This document shows positions 35,056 through 46,439 of a stretch of 64,000 bases of DNA, piece by piece (positions within the stretch are counted from its first letter, which is position 1; each line of letters opens with the position of its first letter). The position numbers and the translations under genes are program-made. The stretch is from Nageia nagi (Eukaryota > Pinophyta), in contig JBITNC010000001.1 of assembly GCA_050084985.1 (NCBI GenBank), positions 122,574,001-122,638,000 of the forward strand. The letters are read 5' to 3'. The notes under the pieces are model-generated. The model saw nothing but the letters and a program-made list of their open reading frames with translations, was not told the origin of the DNA and searched no databases.

Positions 35056-38000
35056 TTAGTGTGGAAGCTCTTCTTATACAAATTAGTGATCTACACCTCC
35101 TTCCTTCATTGTTGAGGTAAAGCTAAGAGAAGGTATAAAATCCTTCCCTCTTGGTTATTTTTTATTATTGCATCATGCTACTAACATATTATTTACTTAT
35201 ATTAGTTCTTTTGAGCTTAAATGGCTAACAAAATTGCAAATTTTTTTGTTTATGATAACCCCTATGTTACTTGCAATTTTTATTGCTACAATTTTTTTAT
35301 GAGAAGGGGTTATTATACATTTTTTTTAATATTGCAAAGGTAATATTACAAAATATGCTAAAATGTTTTGAATACTAACTTTTATTGGGTGTATTTTTCA
35401 ATATTTTTTTAACATATTTTATTTTTACTAAAAAAAAAGAGAGAAGTAGTATTTAAAATTGTGTAATCTTACAAAGATAATATTACAATTGTTTTATAGC
35501 AAATAGAGTATATATTTTTTGACAATCTCATGTTGGTGGCATTGTTGACCTTTTAAGTTTTTTTTTACAATTTTTATTTAAAAGAGGAGAGTAAAGGGAG
35601 GGGAGCAACTATGTTAGCTCTCTATTAGCAATCTCTCCTACTCAGAATAACCCTTGAAGCATCTTCTCGCACCTCTAGCTCACCCCCTTATTGTCACTCT
35701 ATGCTCATTGTGATGTTAGATGTGGTTCTTTTAGCTATTCTTGCTTTAGCTCTTTTAGTCATGTGCATCTCCAAAGTAGCTTTTATTCCCCTCCTCTTCT
35801 CTTGCACCTCTCCTACACCTCTCACATGGCCAGCTCTTCTCTAAAACCTCGTGGCCCTCTCACTTTGGTTTCCTCTCTTAGTCTAGTTCACATGGCCCTC
35901 TTTCTATTTTTGTTAGCCCTCCTGCACAATTCCCTTTCTTCACTCACTCTCCTCCTTACAACATTTTTTTTACAAACATGGCTTTAAGATTGAGGTAGAG
36001 GGATGCTTTTGTATTCCACCTCTTTCCTTGAAAGTACCTTGTTCCCCTACACAAAATATGGATGGAATATATATAGAGAGAGATTGATAGAAGATGTTGC
36101 TTCCCACCCTCAATGGTGGCACTTAGGCCCTTGTGGCTTCCCTAAAGTGATTGATTGCTCTCCCTCTACTCTTAACCTTCTTCATCCCACCCCTTAAACC
36201 CTTAATCTTGCCTCCTCTCTCATGGCACCTGTCACCTTCTCCCTTCACCAAACTTGCCACCCTACCCCTTCCTTTTGTGCACTAAGTTGCTCCTCTTCCT
36301 CTTTCCCTTACACATCCAATTTTATGTTTTTTGCTCCTTTTTTATTTTACTTCATTTTTTTTGGGAAAGTAAAAAGTGGGGGGCATTTCATTTATTTTAG
36401 TTGATGACCATCTTTTCTTCATTAAAGCCATTATTTTTCCTTACAAGTATCTTTGATGGATATTCATAGCTTGTCTTTTCTTTAAATGGGTGTCCTCTAT
36501 ATTTAATTCACTCTGACTTAAAGTAAAGTTAGAATCAAAATTTAATGATGATTCATTTAATTTTTTTTGAGAAAGAAATCCTTTTAAGTAATTAAGGCAA
36601 AATTATTAATTTGTGTACTTAGTTCAAATTATCTTTAAAGTTCCAAGGTAATTTTTTATATAGCAAGGTCTTATTTATGCCAAGAAGTCATTTTGCCTTA
36701 ATCTTTACTACTTATTGCAATTAAGATACTAGTGCAAAAATAACATTTTTTGTTAAATTTAACTTGATAATTCCATTTTTTAGTATTTTTAAAGGGGATC
36801 ATATTTTTTAAGTAAAAAGGGTGAATCTTTTGTGAATTTTTTACTTACTTATATTGGATACTTCATAAGTATTTCCTTTAAGTTCTTTTTTTTAAATAAG
36901 AATGTAAAATATGGAAATGATGATGCATTTGTTTTGCAAAGTGATAGATAGACTAATGCAAATTAAATAAATGATGCATGTTTATGCCTCTAAGTGTTTG
37001 CTTTAAATTCCTTATGAATGGACTTGTTCTTATGATGCATGCTTATTACTTAACTCTTTTATGAGAATGATGCATGCTTTCTACTTAATTTTTTAAGTTA
37101 TGGATTGATGCATGCTTCCTACTTAATACTTAAGTTAAATGGTGCATGCTTATTACTTAATTGGAATGATGCATGCTTACTTAAAATTTTTTAAAGCTAT
37201 TGGAATGATGCATTTTTTTGCTTAATGCTTAAATTTTTTAAAGCATGCTCAAGGACTTAAATTTTTTAAGTTAATGCTTAGGATTTAAAAAAAATTTAGA
37301 TGCATGATTATGACTTAAAAATGCATTTTGAGTATTTATCCTTATACAAAGTATGGAATGGACTTGTACAAAATAAAGATAATGTAAAGATACCCTTTTA
37401 TAAGTTCTAAACAAAACCCATTGGACACTTAGGTTTCAAATTTTTGAATGGATGATGTTTTACTTATGCTCTTTTATTTCATATTTCATACTTTAATTTA
37501 TTTCCTTATGTAAATAAAAATGCAAATATTGATATGAGCAACCCCATAAAATGAACATATTTGCATGTACATTCTACAATATGACTTGTTTAGGGAGCCA
37601 TGTGGTGAGGATAGGTAGACTGGAGCCTTTAAGTCTGATGATCTAAGTGGTGAAAAGTTTGTACTTTTAATTACCTCTAAGTCCTCTATTGGTATGAATT
37701 TAACTTTAATAGGTGGATAGGTATGTGTGTAGTGATACCATATATCTGCATGTCCATTCAAGGATTATCCTAATAACCTAGGAGGACAACTTAAAACCTA
37801 ATCAATTAATAATTTGACCAATACAATATACATCAAACCTTGGAAAAATAGCTAGTACTTCTCCTTATGAGAGTATATTGCTACCCAAGGGGACTAGTTG
37901 AGGATTGGTAGGACCTAGGCTCCTCTTATGTGGGCATCCAAATGAAAGTCTAATTTTAGATAAGAAAATAAGCCTCAATAATGTCACTCTACATCTATAA

Positions 38001-38165
38001 TTCCTGAGATGAGAAATGTATTTGGGTACATAAGTTATTATTTGAATTATAAACATTTGCACTTATGAATCAAATCAAACATGTCTTTAGTGTTAAATGT
38101 AACATGTATTATTTACTTGGTTGAAAATTAACATTTAATGTTATTTATTGAACCACATGCTTATT
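35056..38165 (+). other. Long Copia leader region
   Basis: No retroelement domain. 35,570-36,420 is distinctly pyrimidine-rich (CTCCTC, CACCTC, CCTCTCA runs) with open frames of 98, 64 and 60 codons on the plus strand that I do not recognise; it may be captured host sequence. 36,960-37,310 has TGCATG repeats (listed separately). 37,400-38,165 shows nothing identifiable. Confidence 0.5.
36960..37330 (+). repeat. Degenerate repeat with seven TGCATG (RY) motifs
   Basis: TGCATG starts at 36,975, 37,036, 37,071, 37,109, 37,143, 37,170 and 37,301, mostly within GATGCATGCTTNCTACTTAA. Spacing is 27-61 bp apart from the last. TGCATG is the core of the plant RY element bound by B3-domain factors; whether it matters here is inference. 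Confidence 0.75.
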
Positions 38166-39160
38166 ATTTCACATTCTTATGTAGCAAATGGAAGAATCCT
38201 TTTTACCCAAATATATTTTTGAGGGTTCAACTTTAGGATTTGGGAACCTAAAATGAGAGCTAAGTTTTTGGCAAGGAAGCTTTGGCAAATAGTGAATGAG
38301 AATCTTACTCCTACATATGAGAAAGACACTAGAGGCTTACAACATAAAGAATGAGTTAGCAACCTCCATGATGTACCATGTAGTTTTAGATGATGTGATC
38401 CTAATGATTTCCTCTTTAACCTCAGCAAAGGAAGCTTGAGATAAGCTTAAATAAATCTACCTTGGTTCAAAGTTTTCAAGAAGGTTTACCATTCTTCAAA
38501 AGTTGCTTCAATCTTATCAAGGGAAGATGAAAATGTGGCTATATACTTAAACAAAATCATTGACCTAAAGACCTAACTTGTTGCTTGTGGATGTAATTGG
38601 ATTAATAATGAGTTCATGGTCTTCATCATTATTCAAAGCCTTTTTTCAAATTTTGGAAACTTTGTAAAGTTATGGAAACAAGGCTTGATGATGAAGAATA
38701 AGTCTTCTCCCTTGAGAACCTTTTTAAGCACCTATTGAAGCATGATGAGACCCTTAACAATAAGGTGTTGATTTCTTCACTTATAGATAATAACGTTGCT
38801 CTTGGAGCAACCAAAACTCCTTTCAAGAAGAAGTTCAACCATTAAAAAAATCTTATCCTTCTTTCTCTAGAAGGTTTGAGAAAAGAGGCAATGGCTACAA
38901 CAGTAGTAGGAATAACAGAAATAATAACCATAATAGTAGGAACAATGGCAAAAACAACCACTCCAAGCAAAAAGATAGAAAAGGCAAAGTAAATAATCTT
39001 TATCCTAAGGAAAAATTTAATGGTAATTGTAACTATTATGGCATCCAAGGTCACAAAGAAGTTGATTGCTACAAAAAGAAAAGAGAGAAAAAGTTCAAAG
39101 GTAATGCAAATGTAAATAACTACAAAGGAAAAAAGAATATTCATGTTGGTTTTGTTGTTG
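38165..39160 (+). pseudogene. Copia gag
   Basis: 38,345-38,460 reads KNELATSMMYHVVLDDVILM and ISSLTSAKEA, the UBN2-type gag of plant Copia elements, with a stop at the expected Trp before DKLK. 38,880-39,130 is Asn/Lys-rich (NSSRNNRNNNHNSRNN), then a zinc knuckle NCNYYGIQGHKEVDCYK at 39,028-39,069 in which the second Cys of CCHC is Tyr. Several frameshifts. Confidence 0.85.
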
Positions 39161-39189
39161 TGCTCTACTCCATATCTTGATCTTTTTCA

Positions 39190-39540
39190 TTCAATTAGAT
39201 TATTAACTCTGGTTGCACTAATCACCTATGCTTTGAAAAAAAAATTTTAAGAACTTTCAAAGTATTAAAAGGATACAATTGTGATAGGTGATAACTCCAC
39301 CCTTGAAGTTCAAAGAAATAGGAGTGTGTTGATTCATGGAAAGGTTCTTGACAATGTGCTCTATTTTCCTAAACATAAAATGAACCTTCTCTCTGTGATT
39401 CAAGTTGCTAGAAAAGGGTACTCTTTTTAGTTTGACTCTCAATCTTGGTGCATTAAGAAAAGGTTTTTCAATTGAGTTAAATGATTTATGAAAGATAACC
39501 TTTACATTATGGATCAAGTTCTATCAAAGATATGTCTTTC
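39190..39540 (+). pseudogene. Copia protease remnant
   Basis: INSGCTNHLCFE at about 39,196-39,235 corresponds to the Copia retropepsin motif LDSGCTNHMC; the catalytic Asp has become Asn. A following NSTLEVQ..RSVLIHGKVLDNVLYF-like stretch and MNLLSVIQVA match the rest of the domain. Confidence 0.75.
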
Positions 39541-39559
39541 TTCTAGTGTGTGTTCTAAA

Positions 39560-40460
39560 GGCAATCTTTGGCACCATCATTTAGGGTACCTTAACCATAA
39601 GAGTATTCAAGTCATGAAAAACTAAGAACTTATGGAAGGGTTTTCTTCAATTTCTCCTTCAATTGGTGTATGTGAGAAGTGCATTCTTGGCAATATGCAT
39701 AGATAAAAGTTTGAAAAAGGTAAGGCAATAAGAGCATTTCAACTTGTTAAACTTATGCATTTATATTTGATGGATTGTTTCAAACTAAGTCACTTAGAGG
39801 AGCATCTTATCTCTTAACTTTCATTGATGAATTTAGTAGGATGACCTTTGGGTATCTACATGAGCATAAGGATAAAACCTTTGAGAGTTTTAAAGGTTTT
39901 TAAGGTTTTTGTTAAAATCAAACTAACCTTAAAATCAAGATGTTAAGATCAAATAATGGGAGAGAATATAATAGCAATGAGTTCAATGACTATTGTGCTA
40001 AATATGGAATCAAGAGATAATTTATGATTCCTTACACTCCTCAATAGAATGGTGTTACTGAAAGAAAAAATAGGACAATTATGGAGATGGCTAGATGCAT
40101 GTTAGGTAATCTTCCTAAATTTTATGGGGTGAAGTTATAAGCATTGCTATTTACAACTTGAATAATGTTCCACAAAAGTTATTTAGATTAAAACTCCTTT
40201 TAGGGCATGGTCATGAAGAAAACCTGACATTTTTCACCTTAGGGTGTTTAGTTATGAAGCATTCTCTTATATTGTTTCTAAGAAAAGGAAAAAGTTAGAT
40301 AAAAGAGCTAAAAAATGCATCCTTATGGATTATGATAGCTAGCATAGAGGCTACAGGCTCTACTTTCCATCCTACAAAGCTATGTTTGTTTCAAAGGATG
40401 TACAGTTCAATAATTTCTTAAAGATTTTACTTCTAAAGATGGATGATGATCATCTAGAGG
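39560..40460 (+). pseudogene. Copia integrase
   Basis: LWHHHLGYLNHKSIQVMKN and CEKCILGNMHR form the zinc-binding pre-integrase region. The core follows as SYLLTFIDEFSRMTFGYLHE, then NNGREYNSNEFNDYCAKYGI and PYTPQ, stop, NGVTERKNRTIMEMARCML with the catalytic Glu. The Asp of the DNG motif is Asn. Stops occur throughout. Confidence 0.9.
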
Positions 40461-40619
40461 ACATTTAGTTGCACCTAGCTAGTTAGATATTGATATAGAC
40501 AAGTCACCTCAAGAATAAAATTCTCCAACACAAAGGGTAACAAGGAGCATGACCTTGATCAAATCTTTATTTTCAAGCTTAACAACAAGCATGAGCCTTC
40601 AAATTTCAAACAAGCTTCA

Positions 40620-41600
40620 AATCATAGTACTAGATGGAAGCTATGAAATTGGAGTATGATAAGCTTATGAAAAATAAAACTTGGGACTTGGTTCTTTATC
40701 ACAATGAAAAAATGTGGTTAGCAATAAGTGGATCTACAAGTTCAAGTTTAATTTAGTTGGAGATATTGAGAAATACAAGGCAAGGTTAGTAGCTAAAGGT
40801 TTTGATCAGAAATAAGTGTAGATTATGAAGAAACTTTGTTTCATGGTAAAGATGCTTACTTTGAGAGTTATCTTTTCTCTTTCTAGTGCTCAAGGATGGA
40901 AAGTTTTTCAACTTGATGTTAAGAGTGCATCTTCTCAATGGTTACTTATATGTGGAAATATTCATGAATCAAATAGGAGGGTTTATTATGAAAGGAAAAA
41001 AGTCTTTTATGTGCAAGATAAAGAAGTCATTATATGGACTTAAGTAAGTACCTCAAGCCTAGTACAAAAAATTTTAGGTACTTTGTAGACATTAGATTCT
41101 CCTAAGTGTTTTTTAACTTCTGATCTATATGTCTTAATCAAGGTAAAGACATGGTATTGATTCTCCTTTATGTGGATGATCTTTTGATAATTGAGAATAA
41201 TGATGAAATCATTCAAGAGTGCATATCCAAACTTATGGCAACATTTGAAATAACTAATCTTAGTCTCTTGCACTACTATCTTGAATGCAAGTGTATCAAT
41301 ATAAGGGATTATACTTACCTCAATAATATAAGTAATATTAAAAATCTTGCAAAAGTTTAGGAATGGAGGAGTGTAGATATGCTATAATTCCAATTCTTTT
41401 AAAATCACTATTTCCTAAGCTCTAACTCTTAATTAGTTGATGCTATACTTACAAGTAATTAATTGGGAATCTTTTGTATTTGACTATATCTAGGCTAATA
41501 TTACCTTTTAATGAATTTGATGGCATGATTCATTAGAAACCATATGTTTAGCATCTCAATGCTGTTAAGAAAATCTTGAGGTATCTTTAGGGACTAAGGA
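40620..41600 (+). pseudogene. Copia reverse transcriptase
   Basis: MKLEYDKLMKNKTWDLV starts the domain, followed by NKWIYKFKFNLVGDIEKYKA and RLVAKGFDQK across a frame break, FQLDVKSA (catalytic Asp), SLYGLK..PQAxYKK, and the active site LLYVDDLLI at 41,163-41,189. Catalytic motifs are largely kept but the frame is broken in at least six places. Confidence 0.9.
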
Positions 41601-41639
41601 TCTTGCTCTGGTATTTTAAGTTGCCCTCATTTGTTCTTT

Positions 41640-42130
41640 CTAATTCTCAAATTTTAACTATGGAGAAAATAGAGATGATAAGAAGTCAACCTTTGCATAT
41701 GTGTTTAGCATTAGTTCAGGTGCTATCTCTTGGGCTTCTAAAAAGTAGCCTACTATTTCTCTTTCCATTATAGAAGCTAAATATTGTGCCATATCTATTG
41801 CAATCCAAGAAGCCATTTGGCATAGGCATATTCTAAAATAAATTAGGATGATCAAGGTGGCTCATCATTATTTCTTCATATAATCAATAGCTATTTCTTT
41901 GGCTAAGTATCTTATATTCATTAAGAAAAAAACATGTGAAAATTCATGTCTAGTTTATCGAGGAGAAGGTTCTTGATGGCATCATACACCTAGAATATTG
42001 TCCATCCACCTTGAACTCTATTGATTTGTTCATCAAGCCCCTCCCAAAACTCAATTCTATAAGCTTAGGATGCTATCGAGTTGGTGAAGTTTTGAATTTA
42101 ATTTATGTTGAATTCATGTTTGTGATGACA
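41640..42130 (+). pseudogene. Copia RNase H and 3' end of pol
   Basis: KSTFAYVFSISSGAISWASK, a stop, PTISLSIIEAKYCAISIAIQ then EAIWHRHIL is the typical Copia RNase H. It is followed by CENSCLVYR, GIIHLEYCPS and SIDLFIKPLPK, the pol C-terminus. Confidence 0.9.
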
Positions 42131-42244
42131 ACTTCACCCTTAGGAGGGTTTTTACTGTAAAGTATTGATTTTATTGTACACCTTTATGGTAAGTTTGCTC
42201 TGCATGAGGAACTTGTTGTACAAAATTTTAAAAGTGAAAAATTT

Positions 42245-42465
42245 ATCAATCTAGCACTATTTAGTTATCCATGTGAGAGGAAACTCTTATGTATCTTTTG
42301 ACACTATTTAGTTATCCATATGTGAAAAAATTGTATGTGCATTATCTATTTTGGTCAATCTAGCATTTTTTCAATTATCTATGTGTGAGGAACTCTTATG
42401 TGTCTTTTGGCACTATTTAGTTATCCATATGTGAAAAACTCATATGTTCATGCTCTATTTTGTAA
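42245..42465 (+). repeat. Tandem duplication, about 110 bp, in Copia 3' region
   Basis: CACTATTTAGTTATCCATATG and GAGGAAACTCTTATGTATCTTTTG-like phrases alternate, giving two units of two subunits each, just upstream of the polypurine tract. Confidence 0.7.
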
Positions 42466-42910
42466 TGATAATCAACACATGTTTTATACACAATAAGTGA
42501 CTATAAGTTTTTGGCATGGTATCTTTATGATGACTTATAATGCACCATTGATCAATTTATATGGCATTTGTATGATTTATCTATCTTTGATGAGATGAAT
42601 ATGTTGCATCTAATTAATATCATTATTTGAGTTGCTTATGACTTGCAGGTTCCTTTGAGATTATATGTTACTTAACTCAAGTATGGAGGCTCTTGAAGAC
42701 TCTTCATGACTTTCAGTTGGATGGCTACTTCATATACACTAAAACCAATTATGGTTAATGATTATATTTGGAAAAGTAGTGAGTCTCAAAGTAAATCTTT
42801 CTTACTTAAAAAATATGTAAAAATTTTTTCATCTCCATTGTATCTATTTGGAGAACTCTCTTACTTTCTCTTCTTCTTCTCTCTTATTCGCTCTATCCCA
42901 ATATTGCATT

Positions 42911-42919
42911 AAGGGAGAG
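42911..42919 (+). promoter_or_regulatory. Copia polypurine tract
   Basis: AAGGGAGAG immediately precedes the 3' LTR start, the expected plus-strand primer site. Confidence 0.85.
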
Positions 42920-43422
42920 TGTTAGAATATATAATGAAATTATTGTAAAGGATTGTATTAAATATTCTATATAAGTTTATAATACTTAAATTTATCATTT
43001 GATACCTTAAGTATTTAAGTGAGTATAATAATGTAACTTATCCTACACTCCATATCATGAGCATGCACCTTGGGTAAAAGGATATGCATGTCATGCTTTT
43101 GTACATTGGATAAAAGGGTGATCCAAAGAAAGATTTTGGCCTATAAATAGAAGGCTCCCTCTTCGTGATTACATACCAATTTGTGAAGAAAAGTTGTGCT
43201 AGAGGATAGTGTTTAAGAGTTGAGATTAGAAGGATTGTAAGAGATTTTGTATTTGTGATTAAAGTAAAGATCTAGTCATGGATGTACTCCTAGTTGGAGA
43301 AACCACTTACATCTTGTGTTATCTTTACAAGATTGCTTTATGTGATAGTTAGATGTGAATTGAGAGATTTCATGTGATCTTGGTAGTTTAGGATTTCCTC
43401 ATGTTATAGTTCAATTCTCTCA
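42920..43422 (+). repeat. Copia 3' LTR
   Basis: 503 bp, TGTTAGAATA to CTCTCA, collinear with 34,544-35,041 over its full length; followed at once by the second GGTAC. Confidence 0.95.
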
Positions 43423-43427
43423 GGTAC

Positions 43428-44150
43428 TTCCTATTGCTTATTATCTTAGGACCCATTGATTTTGGCAAAAAGTTATGATGTCATCATTCAAAATTGGTGG
43501 GCTTTATTTAGGTGTCTTTAAGAAGTATCTCCCACTGGATGAAGTAGTGATCACTATTGATTATCTAGGACCTATGATTTCATAGAAAAATGATGATGTC
43601 ATCACTCAAAATTAGCAAGTTCTATTATATCTGCTTGCAATACATCCCATGAATTTTCAATGTTCAATCAAGACTTCCTTAAGAAAATTGGTAGGATATA
43701 TGACATCATCCGCTAGTGATCTAGACTATACCTAGATGTTTATTTACAATAACTTTGAGACTTTTACTTAGACACTTACTTTCATTACATATTAAAATAT
43801 TACCCAAACATAGTACATTAGTTCTCAAACATGAATTAGACTAAATTTTCATAACCTATGATTCTCTTTACATACACAATTACTAGAGGAATAACTAAAT
43901 TGATCAAGGCTTATTTCCAAGACTTACTACAACACTCACTAAATAGCAGATAGACCTTTGAATTAAAAATATTTAAGACTAAGACATATATAAACAATAC
44001 CAAGACATTGACAATACTTAAAACTCTTTAGACTTGAATCAATTTTGATAAAAGGGCTAAATTCATATGGAAAGGGGAAAAGAAAGAGGGAATTAGGAAA
44101 GATTTATTGGAATGGATGAAAGACTAAAGAATACAAAAAATTACCCTATA
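43428..44150 (-). repeat. Long Gypsy LTR copy A, part 2 (U3)
   Basis: Continues copy A after the Copia insertion. It holds TGATGTCA octamers at 43,476 and 43,594 within TTGATTTTGGC..AAATTGG contexts equivalent to the octamer array of copies B and C. The right part is divergent until the shared ATTACCCTA..TTTAGAGTGTAATT near 44,150. Confidence 0.7.
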
Positions 44151-45374
44151 TTTAGAGTGTAATTATGAAATAATAAATCTTTTGATGATTATCAGGGTAT
44201 CTACCAATTAGAAAATAGAGCCCTCTATTAGCTAGTTTTGGTTGCTTGTCAAGATAAAGATTTTGTAGGAGTATTAGGTGGTGGAATCAGCTTTGCAAGG
44301 AGGAAGGACTAAATCTTCTTATTAAAATTCTTCAATCTTGACATTTAATTTGTGATAAAATATGGTAGGCTTGTATTTTCATAATGTCTACTCTAAACCC
44401 TATTAGCACATTCTTCAACCTTCTAGCATGTAAAATCTCATAATTACCTTCTAAGTAAGGTCATTTATTTGCTATAGATCTAAGATTTAATTCTCAAAAA
44501 AAATTGTTCAAGAAATTGAATGGTATTGGCTACCCATCTAGAAGCACTACCCTGTACATCTTTCTCCTCCCATAATTTAGGAACTTTGAATTCTATTAAA
44601 GAAAAAGAATTTATTGATAAAGCCCAAATCTATTTTGAGCTAGTGTTTATTGATTTCCATATTTAACACCAAATTTTGAAGTTCACATATATCTCAAGCT
44701 CTCCTAAAAAATGTTTTCCTTAGTTGGGGAGTAATAGTAGCTATGTCCTTTTTTGTAAGGGATCTTAGATAGTTGTGCATTATTTCAATTACTAACCTTG
44801 GTACATCTAGAGCTTATTTATGAAGAGTAATTTGAATAGTGAATTGCTAGATGGCTTGTTATATCTGATTTTTTAACAAATGTAAGTGTGACAAACTTAC
44901 CAACTTTTTTCCAATTTGTTCCACTAGAGACTTTTTGAAACATTTTATAAGCAACAGAGCTTTGTATTATCATCAAAAAGTACTTTGTTAGCTACTACTA
45001 CTATATGTAACTCTACCTCAACTTGTTTAGCCTTTTGGCCATCCATAACTATAACTAGAGCTTTAAGATCTTTTATCAATTTATTTATGTTATCTAGCTC
45101 AACTTAATTTTTGCTAGGCTCTTCTCAAATTTTGATTTCTATTTATCAAGATTTGCAAGCAAATATTTATTCTAGTTTTGCAATGCTATAAGTGTTTTTT
45201 TCTTTAAGGGAGTAGTTTTTTTTGTATTGATATATATTCTTATTTAATTCATCTATCTTTATCATCATGGCTTGGAGACTTTTACCAGCCACCATGGAAG
45301 TATTTAAAGGAATCTTGATTGATCTATAGCCATAACACTTTGCATATTTACATTTATAATAATCATGGTAGTGT
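44150..45374 (-). pseudogene. 1.2-kb piece homologous to the 3' end of the unknown Gypsy ORF
   Basis: Collinear with 47,570-48,785. The minus strand encodes NMQSVMAIDQSRFL and MVAGKSLQAMMIKIDELNK at 45,350-45,240 (in shifting frames), then SLVEQIGKKL, LSHLHLLKN and ALDVPRLVIEIM, matching the homologous frame at 48 kb. It ends abruptly at 45,374 against LTR copy B, with no gag or pol. Either it is a truncated internal region, or the real LTR is longer and includes this piece, making copies A and B directly adjacent. Confidence 0.7.
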
Positions 45375-45873
45375 TGATCAGTATAGTGTAACCTCAAAGG
45401 GTTTGGTATGGTCATGTTCTCCACTACCCATATAGTAGGTTCTTTGAAAGAGCAAAGGTGGTGGGATGCACTCATGTTAGTTTTTTACTCAATATTTGGT
45501 TTATAGGTTGGTTCCTATCTATATTCAAGGTTAAAAGTAATAGGAAAGGAATAAAAGGATCAAAGTTATAGAAAAGAGACAATTAAATAAAAAAACTAAA
45601 ATAAGAAATGTACAACCTAAGCATTGCAGCATAGGCAACAATCCATATCTAGGATTGAGAATAGCAAAGATCTTATAATTGAGGTCTCGCAATCATAATA
45701 CACAACCATAATTTGAAGAAAACATTCCACATATAACATCATAAAAGTAATAAATAGCCACTTTGTTGGAAAAGAGCAAAGCATTATTTATTTGTATTAT
45801 CATATGTGGATAGATCTTATAGATTTGGGCAAATTTGCTAAAATAGTTACCTTTTTGATCTCTAAGAGCTAGC

Positions 45874-45881
45874 TATTTATA
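45874..45881 (-). promoter_or_regulatory. TATA box of LTR copy B
   Basis: TTGTATAAATAGCTAGC on the minus strand; the same block is in copy C. Transcription runs leftwards. Confidence 0.65.
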
Positions 45882-46439
45882 CAACTTCCCCCATTATTGG
45901 TGGTTAGGTTTCATTAATATACATAATTACTAGCATTGAATTAAATAACTAAAATACACTATTTACATAAATATTACAATTGTATTAGATTACACAATGA
46001 ATAAGTACCAACAACATGACTATCTGAGAATTTGTAATTTCTGAATAGCCATGTCCATAGAGCCATAATCCTTATGACATGTTGTTGATTGCTCATTCTT
46101 TGACCTTGTAGCTAATTGGAAATAGCACTATAGCCATTAAGTAATTATTTAATTCAAATTGATAGGTATGATTCGATACAATGCTCTATCAGTGCTATCT
46201 ACTTCTCTGCAATCTTTATGATCTCTACTATAGATATTAATTATCAAAGTAATGGTGGTTGATAGACATTATGTTAACTTGGTTCAAGAAGAAAATTCCA
46301 TTATTATGTAGAAATGAGTTGGTGTTGATATTAATAGGGCCTCAGGGTCAAACACTTAAGATAAAGTGGACTAGGTATTCCTTCTTATGCATTACTCCTA
46401 CCTTTGCTCTATGGATTCTATGTTGTTTATCTAGGATTT

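Larger units (their letters stand above)
34539..43427 (+). mobile_element. Complete Ty1/Copia retrotransposon with target-site duplication
   Basis: Element 34,544-43,422 flanked by perfect GGTAC duplications (34,539-34,543 and 43,423-43,427). It has two LTRs starting TGYTAGAAT and ending CTCTCA, a primer binding site complementary to initiator-Met tRNA, a polypurine tract, and gag, protease, integrase, RT and RNase H in Copia order on the plus strand. Stops and frameshifts break every domain, so it is inactive. It landed inside LTR copy A of a Gypsy element, which dates it as younger than that Gypsy insertion. The 3.1-kb stretch between primer site and gag is unusually long. Confidence 0.95.

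Noticed and set aside
35691-36404. Three plus-strand frames as genes captured by the Copia element
   Set aside because: They are rich in Ser, Leu and Phe because the DNA is pyrimidine-rich; no domain or conserved motif supports coding, so the block is only flagged as unusual.
38629-39517. Minus-strand frames of 69-100 codons
   Set aside because: They are antisense to Copia gag and protease, which read clearly on the plus strand.
45167-45475. 102-codon minus-strand frame as a gene
   Set aside because: It spans the junction between LTR copy B and the 1.2-kb homologous piece, so it is a chance fusion of LTR and decayed ORF sequence.
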